Positions 32,594 through 42,007 of a stretch of 64,000 nucleotides of DNA are shown here, one piece after another. Numbering within the stretch: the stretch's first letter is position 1; each line of letters begins with the position of its first letter. Origin of the DNA: Rhodotorula mucilaginosa (taxonomy: Eukaryota > Basidiomycota > Microbotryomycetes > Sporidiobolales > Sporidiobolaceae); the NCBI GenBank assembly GCA_034406715.1, contig CP137871.1, positions 558,001 to 622,000 of the forward strand. The letters run 5' to 3'. The position numbers and the translations under genes are program-made. The notes beneath the pieces are model-generated. The model did not search any database. It was not told the origin of the DNA and saw nothing but the letters and a program-made list of their open reading frames with translations.

Positions 32594-32894
32594 GGTCACT
32601 CAAGCGCTTCGGAGATGGGGAAAAGCTCGCAAGCACGGAAGCGAGGCGAGGCGAGGCGGGTGGTCGTCAGGACAAGAGCCGAGGGAGTTGGAAGCCTGAT
32701 CTAGAAGCTGCGTCGATCTGCGCTCTTTTTCGCCCCGACCTGCGCGTGCGAGAGAGGTGCGGAGCAAGAGATCGAGTTTGAAGATGTCAACTTCACCTCT
32801 GACCGCATCCCACTCGCAGCTCGTTCTGTTCTGGCGAGTCTAGGCCCTAGTCACTTGGAAAGAGATCAGTCGACTCGCCTCGCCGCCGTGCGCC
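32594..32894. promoter_or_regulatory. bidirectional promoter RPC53 / RRP4
   Basis: 301 nt between the divergent start codons of an RNA polymerase III subunit and an exosome subunit. Both initiators must lie here. No further element is recognised. Confidence 0.6.
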
Positions 32895-34432
32895 ATGTTC
32901 CGCTTCGTGACGCCTCCGCACCGTCAACCTCTCGCTTCAACCTCGCAACAACACACAACACGCTCACGTGCAACGCGCGAGGACGATGAAGAAGATCAAC
33001 CCATGCTCGATGATATCGACACCTCGGCCACTTTGCATGGGGCAGTCACCGGTCCGGGCGAGGTCATCGCAGACGCTCACCGCTGGATGCGGTCAGTCTC
33101 TCCCTTCTCCATCTTCCTAGACTAGACCACTCACTGACACGGTAAACGATTGTGAAAACAGCGGACATGGTACCTATGTCCAGGATGACAAGGTCTACGC
33201 GAGCGTCGCCGGAACTCTGGAACGCGTCAACAAGCTCGTCACCGTGAAACCCCTCCGGACAAGGTTAGATCAGTTTCAGGCTTCGCCACCCCCGCCTCTC
33301 GGAACTACAGGTCAAGCTGACGAGTGACGGGTCTCACCAGGTACCGAGGCGAAGTCGGAGACCTCGTCATCGGCCGGATAGTCGAGGCGAGTCCCTACTC
33401 CTCCTCCCACAGACAGACAGGCCTCTGACGAACGACATCTTTGAACAGGTCGGTCCGAAACGATGGAAAGTGGAAACGCACGCCTCGCAGAACGCAGTCC
33501 TCATGCTGTCCTCGATTAACTTGCCCGGCGGCGTCCAGGTGAGCGAGCCAGAGCAGCGAGCGCAGCCATTCGTGGTCCCCCCCCCCCCCCCCCGGTCTGC
33601 GCCGGTCCTTCTCTCTCGACTGACAGACTGACGAGAACCCTTCAACACAACTCTAGCGCCGGAAACTCGAGTCGGACGAGCTGCAGATGCGGACCTTTTT
33701 CCAGGAAGGGGACCTCCTCGTCGCCGAAGTGCAGGCCTTTTTCGGTGACGGCGCCATGAGTCTGCACACCCGCTCGTTGCGGTACGGCAAGGTGCGGTCC
33801 AACTCTCCAACCGTGTGCTTTTTCTGCGGCGGAAGAACTGAGCCCCGAAAATTCTCTTGCTCCCACGACGCGCAGCTCAAGAACGGCCTCCTCGTGACCG
33901 TGCCCCCCTCGTTGATCGTCCGCGCGAAATCTCACTTCCACACCCTCCCCACGATCGGAGTCGACCTCATCATCGGCCTGAACGGGTACATCTGGATCAG
34001 CAAGACGGTCAAGAAGGAGACGAGGCTCGACGGCGAAGAAGTCGGGTTTGGAGAGGAGAGCGGGGAGGGAGTTTATAGTGGCGAGAATGAGGTAAGGGTT
34101 CTTCTTACCAATCTTTCCATTCGCGGCTGTGAGGGAGCTAACTATCTCCTGGTTGCCGCCGCTTGAAAATACAAACAAACCAGGACATCCCCGCCTCGAC
34201 ACGGCGTTCCCTCACCCGCATCGCCCTGCTGATCTCGCTCCTCGCGCGGCACTGCATCCCCCTCACCTTGGAGGTCATCTCGGAAGCGCACGACGTCGCG
34301 GTCCGGTTGGTCGGCGAGGAGAGGGAAGGGTTGAGGCGGTTAGCGGCAGCGGCGGCGGGCGAGGAGGAGGGAGGAGAAGATCAGGCAGGGGTCGAGGTGC
34401 TCAAGGCTTTGGCGATGGGGAGGGCGGACTAG
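32895..34432 (+). CDS. RRP4: exosome complex subunit RRP4
   Basis: S1/KH cap subunit of the RNA exosome (nucleus and cytoplasm). Exons 32895-33091, 33162-33263, 33341-33386, 33449-33538, 33657-33791, 33876-34091 and 34184-34432 give 344 residues. It has the N-terminal VTGPGEVI element, GHGTYVQDDKVYASVAGTLE, the S1 domain (YRGEVGDLVIGRIVEVGPKR, then WKVETHASQNAVLMLSSINL), and the KH part GVDLIIGLNGYIWISK. A charged, Ala/Glu-rich C-terminus follows. The intron at 33387-33448 must use a GC donor (GAG|GCGAGT) because the neighbouring GT would break the frame. The intron at 33539-33656 contains a 17-C run. Confidence 0.95.
33577..33593 (+). repeat. homopolymer of 17 C inside an RRP4 intron
   Basis: An uninterrupted C run within the intron at 33539-33656. 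No comparable homopolymer was noticed elsewhere in the window. Confidence 0.9.
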
Positions 34433-34819
34433 AAGAAGCGAGTTGCCGGTAATCCGTGACCCCTTTCTGTGGCGATGGTGATTCGTGAAGGCGGAATGAA
34501 CCGTTGCGAGCCCACTTCTTTCTCTTCCGCCGCGCTCCTTTGACACGCGGCGCAACACGCGCCAAGCAGTTCTGCCTCGTGAGGGGGAAAAGCAATGCGT
34601 AATATGACAACAGGAGGAAATCACGGCTACGGCTGGATGGGGGGAAAGCTGAGGGACCGAGAGAAGAGAGAACATCCGAGGAGAGGGCGAAAGGAGGAGG
34701 CGAGGCGAGGCGAGGCGATTTATGCACAGGGGAAGTTGGTCGAGCAGCACCGCGTTCTTCTTCTTCTTCTTCTGAATTGCGCGGGCGGGTCGAAATCGTT
34801 TGTTCTGGGCGGGTCGGGC
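34433..34819. other. convergent 3' region between RRP4 and TAF10
   Basis: 387 nt holding two 3' UTRs. It contains a short (TTC)6 microsatellite at 34755-34773. No gene seen. Confidence 0.6.
34755..34773. repeat. (TTC)n microsatellite
   Basis: Six TTC units and one extra T in the 3' region of TAF10. Confidence 0.85.
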
Positions 34820-35777
34820 CTAGAGGTAATACGGTGCGCGGCTCGCGTCGACGCCGTACTCTTTCAAGGCGGCCGAGAGGTCCTCCATCGTGAGGACGGT
34901 CCGTTGACGACCCTGTTTTTATTGTACGTGATCCGCAAACGCATCAGAGAGAGAGGAAGAGAGAGAGAGAGGGTCAGTATTTTGGTCTCCAGGGCGGGAG
35001 GGCGGGGGCAGAAGAAGGCCCGGTCGCGTCCTGCGGCGGAGGGAGGATGCCTCGCGAGGACTGACCTTGGCTTTTCCTGTACCGGGAGCTGCTGAGGGTG
35101 CGCCTGTTGCTCCAGGTGCCCCTGGTGCCGCCGCCGCCGCCGAAGAGGAGGAAGGACCGGCCTGACCCGAAGCAGCGGAGGTGGTCGCAGTGCTGGGGGC
35201 GGCGGCGGCGGTGGCGGTCGTGCGCCCGCCACCCGGTCCGGCTGCGGTCCTCGCGCGGGCGTATTGGAACGCGTCGCTCGCGATGGACGAGATGAATCGC
35301 TGCGCGGCGAGGCCGACGAGGCGTTTCCTGTTTTGCGGTCGGGCGGGTAGTGTCAGTCTTGGGAGGGAGTATTTTTTCTGGATGGGCTGGGCGAGGAGGG
35401 GGGAGCGGGGACTGACACTCGGACGTCGTTGGTGTCGAATCCGGCTCTTTGGAGGTAATAGTCTGTCACCTCGTCTGGGATCTGCGGTGGGGTTGCGTGT
35501 CAACACTGAGGGGCGATGGCGGGCGAGGGAGGACACGTACGATGGGTTTGTAGTCGTCCATCTGGTCCAAGAGTTGAGCGAGCTGGGCATCCTGCTGGTC
35601 GTGGTCCCGCTGGGCGCGCTGCTGCCTGTTGTGTTGCTGGTCGAGTTTGAACAAGAGCGAGAGTTGCTCCGGGGTGGGGTCGCCGCCTCCGCCTCCTCCT
35701 GGTGCGTCGGTCGAGGTGGCTGCTGGATCTGACGACTTGTTGGCGTGAGCTCTCAGGAACAAGTCGTTCGGGTTCAT
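34820..35777 (-). CDS. TAF10: TFIID/SAGA subunit TAF10
   Basis: Histone-fold subunit shared by TFIID and SAGA. Exons (minus) 35541-35777, 35417-35481, 35066-35327 and 34820-34912 give 218 residues. The fold reads IPDEVTDYYLQRAGFDTNDV, then RLVGLAAQRFISSIASDAFQ and, after an insert, LTMEDLSAALKEYGVD at the C-terminus. This is the order in all TAF10 proteins. The region between the second and last helices holds an Ala/Gly/Ser/Thr-rich insert of about 60 residues, longer than in yeast. The N-terminus is disordered with a Gln/Asp-rich helix before the fold. Intron 3 contains a GA-rich tract (34946-34973). Confidence 0.93.
34946..34973. repeat. GA-rich tract in TAF10 intron 3
   Basis: A purine run made mostly of GA dinucleotides (CT on the transcribed strand), placed in the intron at 34913-35065. 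Confidence 0.75.
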
Positions 35778-35937
35778 GGTTCCTGCCGCGTCGAGTCGAG
35801 TCGAGTGAGGCGGTGAACGAGCCGAGAGTCGTCGCGGCGTCTCGTTTCGTTCCGCTTCTCCTTCTCCTTCACCCCCTCGGTCATCCTCTCTCTCCCCTCC
35901 TCCAGGTCGGTTCAAACTACAGTAGCAAGTGAGTATC
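35778..35937. promoter_or_regulatory. compact bidirectional promoter TAF10 / RPL30
   Basis: Only about 160 nt separate the TAF10 start codon from the first base of the split RPL30 start codon. It includes a long pyrimidine tract on the plus strand (about 35848-35905), typical of ribosomal protein leaders. Confidence 0.6.
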
Positions 35938-36734
35938 ACCCTCCTCTCTCTGCTCGGCCCTTTCTCGCTCGCACCCGCGCCTCGAATTCGTCCATTCCCT
36001 GGCAAACCCGACACCGCGCCTCGACCCAACCCATGCCAGCTCAACTCGCATGCACCAACGCCTGGGGCGTGCACGGCGTACACCATCGACACCTGCACTG
36101 CCAATCTGGACAGCCTGCACCGTCAGCACGCACCTCGGGAGACGCACGAATGGGAGCGACCGCCTCGCCCTGCATCGAGCTCGCCTACCCCTTCACCGCC
36201 CCGTTGGTCCACCATCCACCCGCGACCTCGCAACCAGTCTCCAGAGCCACCCAAAGCAACCAGCACGATGCTCTCCATACCTAGATCCTGACCACGACAA
36301 CCCCCTCCCTCGCAGTGGCCCCCGCTGCTCAGAAGAAGGTCAAGAAGTCGGCCGACAACATCAACGCCCGTCTTGCCCTCGTCATCAAGTCGGGCAAGTA
36401 CACCCTCGGCTACAAGTCGACCCTCAAGGCCATGCGCTCGGGCAAGTGTGAGTTGGCGCGCATCTCCTCAGCTCGACGAAATCGAAAGACCTGGGGAACT
36501 GAACCGACGGATCACTCCCCCTTGGCAGCCAAGCTCGTCCTGATCTCGGGCAACACCCCTCCCCTCCGCCGTTCGGAGCTCGAGTACTACGCCATGCTCT
36601 CCAAGACCCCGGTCCACCTCTACCAGGGCTCGAACGTCGCGCTCGGAACCGCGGCCGGTCGCCTCTTCCGCGTCGGTGTCCTCTCGATCGAGGACGCCGG
36701 TGACTCGGACCTCCTCTCGATCTCGTCCCAGTAA
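35938..36734 (+). CDS. RPL30: 60S ribosomal protein L30 (eL30)
   Basis: Large-subunit ribosomal protein. The coding part reads [80 protein letters not shown] and on to [13 protein letters not shown]. Coding exons are 36316-36447 and 36529-36734. No ATG precedes the frame contiguously: a TAG lies upstream in frame at 36282-36284 and the apparent start would be GTG. The solution is an intron (35939-36315, donor GTGAGT, acceptor CGCAG) that splits the start codon A|TG, with the A at 35938. This gives 112 residues, the usual size. I looked for a box C/D guide RNA in the 377-nt intron and saw none. Confidence 0.93.
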
Positions 36735-37311
36735 ATTACTGGGTCGCGGATCTCCTATGGAACGAGGGAGAAGGCACACTTTATGACTCGAGTGCGGACC
36801 GGAAGGAGCGTTACTTCCAGGGTAGAACCACTCTTTTGTAACGCACCACCGTTAGGCTGAGACCCGGGCACCGTCCCGCGAGCCAAAAACCACCTCCCTT
36901 TACTTTCCCTGTCTCTCGTGCTACCTCGAGGTGGGCTTGTTCACGCGGTTCGGCGCTGAGTTGGGGTTTCCTTCGGTGCTTCTTATTTCCTGGTCGACAC
37001 GAAAGCGGATCTGACTTCTTTAGCGACGCTAGCTTGCACTTGCAATGACCATTCCTTTCGTTTTAACTCGTTACGACCAGCAGCGCACGACCGGAAGAGC
37101 TTAGGAAAGAACTTCACAGCCGTGCGGCGTCACCAGTCTCCGTCTCGGCTCGCCGGGGACCCCTTCGTCTGTCGAAACCGATCGTAGTGGTCATCCTGAC
37201 TTGTCTCACAACGGAATTTGCACTGCTTTAGGAAAAGATTCGTAGGAACAAGCTGGGCCGGATTCGAAAGGCGTCGGAACCTTGAGCGCAGGAAAATGCT
37301 GCTTGCCGGTT
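36735..37311. other. intergenic, no gene seen
   Basis: 577 nt between the RPL30 stop and the stop of the first small paralogue (convergent). Base composition is less GC-rich. No RNA gene recognised. Confidence 0.5.
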
Positions 37312-37878
37312 TTACTTGGTCGTCCAGCCGGAACCGCTCGACGAGATGTACGTCTCACCGCCGCTACCGTCGTTGTGGTCTGTACATCGTTTCGATTCGC
37401 TCCTGGCGATGTCAGCTCGAGTAGTCAAACGCGAGCGAAATTTGCCAAGGACGAGAGGAACCATGAAAACGTACAGATCGAACCGTCCGAGTTGGAGTAG
37501 TAGTAGGAGCCGTCCGTGTTCGAGTCTGTGCGCGGGTTCGGTTGAACTCTCCAGTCAGTAAACGCCCTCTCTCTCTCTCTCGGAAGCCTGAGCGGGAGCG
37601 ACAACTCCGACATGGGTTGAGTGAACGCAAGGTGACGCACAGTGGTAAGAGTTCGAGTCGTTGCCGTAGTCGCGCGAGCAGTAGTGGTTGCCCTGGTCGT
37701 TCGTACCCGAACTCGAGACGTCGTAGCTCTGTCCGTGGTTGTCCTCTGCGTGCAACGAGCGTCGAGACCGAGTGAACATTTTCTCATCGGTTGGGTTCGC
37801 GAGCGGGGATGGTGAGGGACGGGAGTGCGTCGTAGTGTCGCGAATTGGGTGAGGGAGTCAGAGAATCCGTACTCGGCA
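37312..37878 (-). CDS. small Tyr/Ser/Asn/Gly-rich protein, array copy 1
   Basis: Four exons (minus): 37872-37878, 37641-37745, 37475-37525, 37312-37379, giving 76 residues. All three introns are phase 1. The first exon is 7 nt (ATGCCGA). Sequence blocks: MPKDNHGQSYDV; GNHYCSRDYGNDSNSYHY; SNTDGSYYYSNSDG; YHNDGSGGETYIS; and the end SGSGWTTK. There is no signal peptide or hydrophobic segment, so it is probably soluble in cytoplasm or nucleus. It is one of three tandem copies that share exon structure exactly. I do not recognise a characterised family. The strong tyrosine periodicity suggests a low-complexity or stress-related protein, which is inference. Confidence 0.82.
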
Positions 37879-38281
37879 TGCTGGGCAAGTGTCTTTCGCG
37901 GAGTTATGCGTCGAGGTGTGAGAATTGCGAGGGGAAGGGAGGAAAAAGAACGTAGTTGAAAGGGACGAGGAGACCACGGCAGCACGCATGCACTTTGGCA
38001 TAGAAAAGACGAGGCCAGCTTTTCATATTGTGAGTTTACACTATGTTGGATTCCGGCCGCGCTCCGAGGCCTTTGAGCTTTTTCTCTCCTCTCGGACTGC
38101 GGACGCTGTGATGGATTGTAGGAACAGAATGCACTGCATCGAGACAAGCGTAGGAAACAGACCTGAAGCGTTGGAAGCTAAACACACACAAGCAAGCTGG
38201 TTGGCCCCAGACCGGGAGTCTGAGGAGGCGGCCGAGTCGCGCGTCGAGCGAAGACTCGGGCGTCGTCCTTGTTTTTCGACT
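37879..38281. other. spacer between array copies 1 and 2
   Basis: 403 nt; holds the 3' end of copy 2 and the promoter of copy 1. No gene seen. Confidence 0.5.
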
Positions 38282-38828
38282 TTACTGCTTGGTCGTCCAG
38301 CTCTTCCCCTTCGACGAAATGTACGTCGCTCCGCCTTTACCGTCGTTGTGGTCTGCAGGGTCACGGCGTCCGATGGCGATGTGCGCGCAGCTCGAACGGA
38401 GTCTGGAAAAGGCGAGAAGAACTCACAAGTAGAGGTGTAGGTATCGCCCTTCATATGAGCATAGTAGTAACTGCCGTCCGAGTTCGAGTCTGTGCGGGAG
38501 GATACCGGCACAACTAGTCAGCTTACGCCCTCGTTTGAGGCAGGAGCAAGACCGCCAACGTAATCCGATTCGAGTTCAAACGCACAGTGGTACGAGGTGT
38601 GCCCGTTCCCGTAGTCGCGCTTGCAGTAGTGGTTACCGTGGCCGTTGACGCATGAGTGCACGCACTTGTAGTACTGTCCCCAGTTGTCCTCTGCAGAGGG
38701 GAGGCAAGAGAGAAGCGGTCCTCATCATCAGTCTCTCGGGCGGGGTTCGAGCGGGGAGAAAGGCCCTCCGGAGGGCAGGCAGGGCGCAGAGGGGTCATAC
38801 GCGAGTAGTAGAGGTACTTACTCGGCAT
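38282..38828 (-). CDS. small Tyr/Ser/Asn/Gly-rich protein, array copy 2
   Basis: Exons (minus) 38822-38828, 38586-38690, 38427-38489 and 38282-38352 give 81 residues, with the same 7-nt first exon and phase-1 introns as its neighbours. It is the most divergent copy: the N-terminal Ser-rich part is replaced by QYYKCVHSCVNGHGNHYCK with two extra cysteines; exon 3 is 12 nt longer (AHMKGDTYTST); and the end is SKGKSWTTKQ. The core GNHYC-x-RDYGN and YHYSNSDGSYYYA are kept. The three Cys in this copy could bind metal or form disulfides, which copies 1 and 3 (one Cys each) could not do alone. Confidence 0.82.
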
Positions 38829-39266
38829 GCTGATCAGTTCTTGGACGTTTCGCAGCGTTGAGGAGGGGAGAAGGGTGAAGGGAAGGAAGGAAAAGAACGC
38901 AGGAGGGGAATGGGGAGAGGTGACACAACCAGTCGCCGCGCGCATACCTTATGCGGGACCAGAAAGGTGGGCTGGAGCTTCTAACGTTTACGGACTCGAC
39001 ACATGCCAATTTCAACTGCGCGTTATCAGAGCGTCGAGCTTTTCTTTCTCGCCTCTCGAACTTGACTTCGCCGAACGTCCTCGCTGAGGTTCAACAGAGT
39101 GTACTGCAGGGAAAAGCGTAAAGACAAGCGGAAAGGGATGGGCACAGAACAAAAGAAAGCTTCAAGCTGGTGGCCTCAATGCGAGGTGTGGAAGAGGGGA
39201 TAGGAGAGAGTGGAGTGGACGCGAGACGGCGAGGGATGGATCCCCTTTTCCTCCTCCGCTCAACCT
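38829..39266. other. spacer between array copies 2 and 3
   Basis: 438 nt; holds the 3' end of copy 3 and the promoter of copy 2. No gene seen. Confidence 0.5.
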
Positions 39267-39774
39267 TTACTTTTTGGTCGTCCAGCCCGAGCCCTTCGAC
39301 GACGTGTAAGTCGCACCCCCGCTGCCGTTGTTGTGGTCTGCAACGCGAGGGCGGTGAGCTCTGAACCTAGAGGGAGACTCCGAGCAGAACGAAAGGAGAC
39401 TGCGCACAGGTCGAGCCGTTCGAGTTGGCATAGTAGTAGCTACCGTCCGAGTTCGAGTCTGTGCGCGGATTCACCGGAGACAGTGATCAGCTTGCGTCCT
39501 CCCATGCAGCGAGAACAGCTTGCTGCCGAATGAACTTGGCCGGCGCCGACGCACAATGGTACGAGTTCGAACCATTCCCGTAGTCACGCGAACAGTAGTG
39601 GTTGCCTTGACTGTTGGAGCCCGAGCCCGAGTAGCTGTAGCTCTGTCCGTGGTTGTCCTCTGCCGGGACGGGACGACGAACTCCTCATCAGTTCTTTGAG
39701 CTGATACCGGGCCCCTCGCGCGTCGTTGGGCCTCCAGGGCGCTGTGTCGACTCGGCAAGGGCCTTACTCGGCAT
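39267..39774 (-). CDS. small Tyr/Ser/Asn/Gly-rich protein, array copy 3
   Basis: Exons (minus) 39768-39774, 39555-39659, 39408-39458 and 39267-39337 give 77 residues. It closely matches copy 1: MPKDNHGQSYSYSGSGSNSQ, GNHYCSRDYGNGSNSYHY, SNSDGSYYYANSNGST, YHNNGSGGATYTSS and the end GSGWTTKK. The 7-nt first exon and all splice phases are conserved, so the array arose by duplication of the complete intron-bearing gene. Promoters would lie in the 240-440 nt gaps upstream of each copy. Confidence 0.82.
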
Positions 39775-40016
39775 GCTTGCAAGTTTTTCGAGGTCTTGCA
39801 GTGCTTGAGACGTGAGAGGGTGGAGTGAAGGAAGGAAAGAGTGCTGCGGGACGGGACAACGACTCAACCGCGTCTTTGTTACGACCCGCGCGCGGTCTGT
39901 GCGCGCGCGCCTCTCTCGACTCTCTGGCGTGGAGTGGCTTTTTGACGCAGAGAACCAGTTGAAAGCAATGCGCGATGCAGGTGACTCCTCCAGCCAGCTG
40001 CAGCACTCCATCATGT

Positions 40017-42007
40017 TCATTGACTTTCTCCGCTCGCCGCCTGCGCTCCTCCCTCCAAAGCCTGCATCGCCTCTTCCACCACCGTCGCCTGCCCTTCCGC
40101 AGTACCATTCGCTGCTGCCGACTCGCCCACATCTACTTCTTCTCCATCTCTTTTTGCCGCCGCTGTTTCTTGGACGGGTCGAGGTAAAGGCGCCGACACT
40201 TGCTCCTTGAACGCTCGCCACCTCGCGAGCTCCTCGGGCGGGAAGCTCTTCTCCGGCGCGACGAGCTGGATTTACCGAACGGGAGCGTCAGCGAGAGGAA
40301 CGGAAGGAGCGATTTGTCGGGAGGTAGGGGAGGATTCATTCGCAACTTGCGTACCTTGAGGTTGATGCCGTCCCAGAACGCTTCTTCCGGCATTCCGGTT
40401 TCGGGGTCGATTGGAGCGGGAAGCACTCGCGGATCCTCGCCACGCTGTGAGCACCAGACGGAAAGAATTAGCCCCTGGCATCTCCCAAGAACGGGAGCTT
40501 GAACAAGAAGCGGCGCCTTCACTCGTTGACTCACCCGGAGTCGCCGCTTCCGCAGCTGCTTGGCCGTGTCGATCGGGGTGTAATATGCGCCCCTTTGCCT
40601 GCCCGCGGTCGTGATCGGCTTGACTTTGGCCTCGCCGGCGGTCGCTTCCTCGCCCGCGTCGAACGAAAAGACAAACTCTTGCGTGAGCTGTCGCATGCCG
40701 GCGATCTCGTAGTCTCGGACCCAGCGGAACTCAAAGGCCTGCGAGTATTGCATCCACGATTCATTAGCACTTCCTCCTGCAGCAACCGCAGGAGGAGGAT
40801 AGCGCAAAAGCAGGCGAGGCGCGCAAACTCACCTCATCCTCGAGGGTCTCTTCGGCCGAGTACCGCTTCTCGGTATAAGACAGTGCCGTGTCGTCGTTGA
40901 TGGGCAGGTAGTACGCGACACGACCTTGACCTTCTGGCAGCACCTCGGTGAGGTCGCGGAAGATGGCACGGGGCAAGCGAGGATCCGGACCCAGTCGAGG
41001 CGGTTCGTTCTGTCGGAAAGGGAAGCGCATCAAGTCAATACAGTACGGGGGGCACTCGATGTGCTAGTAAGGCGCTGCAGGGGGAAAAGAAGGGCGCACC
41101 GTAGCGATACTGGACGGGTCTTCACCGAACCGGACGAGGTCGTACTCGTTCGCCCACAAGTCGTCGTCCGGCAGCAAGTCGAACGACTCGACGGCCGTGA
41201 CGCCGCGTTTTGTCGGATGCCGGAGCTCGGAGAGCGGAATGTGCGCCGCATCAAAGGTGGCGGCGATGGCGGCGGCGCGGCCGTCGCGGTCGAGAGGATC
41301 CAGTTCGGCCGGCGCGGGTTTCGCGTTGCTGCAGCACCGCGGGGGCGGAAGAGTCAGCTTGTAACTCGGAGAGAGCATCACGTGAAGAGCATAAATCTGA
41401 AGAGAGAACGCGCACCCGTTAAGGTTTTGGAGAGCGTGCCGCATGTTGCCCGCTTCGCTACTGAGGTACTCGGTCTTGCGCAGCCAACTGACGTCGACTT
41501 TCTTGCTGACATCGACGACGTTGGCTCGACCGGGCGTGCCGGGCCCACTGCCGGCTGCTGCCGAAGTTGCAGCAGCGGTCGGATCTTCGAGGAGGAAGGC
41601 GTCCTCGTCTGCGATGTTGGCGTCCTCGTTGCCTTTCGGAGGAGGAGGCGGGGCGATAGCTGCGCGTATTTCAAGGCGGTCAATGCCCGTATCCCCCTAC
41701 CTGGGACGGGTAGCGAGAGAAGAGAACTTCGAGACGGACCTGACCGATTGCCCAACCAGTAGTCGCCTCCCATCGACGGTGCGCCGGGTGCCGTCTTGCC
41801 CAACTCGAGAGGCATGCCGAGCTCGGCGTCGAGGATCATGGGGAGCTCGCGCTCGCCCTGTATCGGGGCGAGAAAGTCATACGTCGCGTAGCGGAGCGGG
41901 GTGGTCGGGATGTGCAGCAGTTTCGGCGGGAAGGGGGGCGCCGGGAGGGGGTTCTGGTACCGCACTCGGACGAGCAGGTCCGCTTTCGAGCTCTTCTGGG
42001 ACGACAT
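40017..42007 (-). CDS. PAF1: PAF1, RNA polymerase II-associated Paf1 complex subunit
   Basis: Core subunit of the Paf1 complex, which travels with Pol II and supports elongation and co-transcriptional histone modification. Exons (minus) 41740-42007, 41416-41659, 41100-41328, 40833-41009, 40535-40738, 40355-40444 and 40017-40265 give 486 residues. The N-terminus is the family signature: DLLVRVRYQNPLPAPPFPPK followed by LLHIPTTPLRYATYDFLAPI. Then come VSWLRKTEYLSSEAGNMRHA, ESFDLLPDDDLWANEYDLVR, a central conserved block AFEFRWVRDYEIAGM, and YYTPIDTAKQLRKRR. The C-terminal tail is acidic and disordered, as usual. The start codon faces ACC1 across about 1.46 kb. Confidence 0.95.

Noticed and set aside
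35939-36315. Box C/D snoRNA in RPL30 intron 1
   Set aside because: No RTGATGA...CTGA pair with terminal complementarity was found by eye; a single CTGA near the 3' end is not enough.
36315-36317. GTG as the RPL30 start codon
   Set aside because: Nuclear ribosomal protein genes start with ATG; a split A|TG with canonical splice sites explains the frame.
40764-40807. Extra PAF1 coding sequence reading G-G-S-A-N-E-S-W-M-Q-Y-S-Q before exon 5
   Set aside because: It contains a strong CTAAT branch point about 20 nt before a CGCAG acceptor, so it is more likely the intron end.
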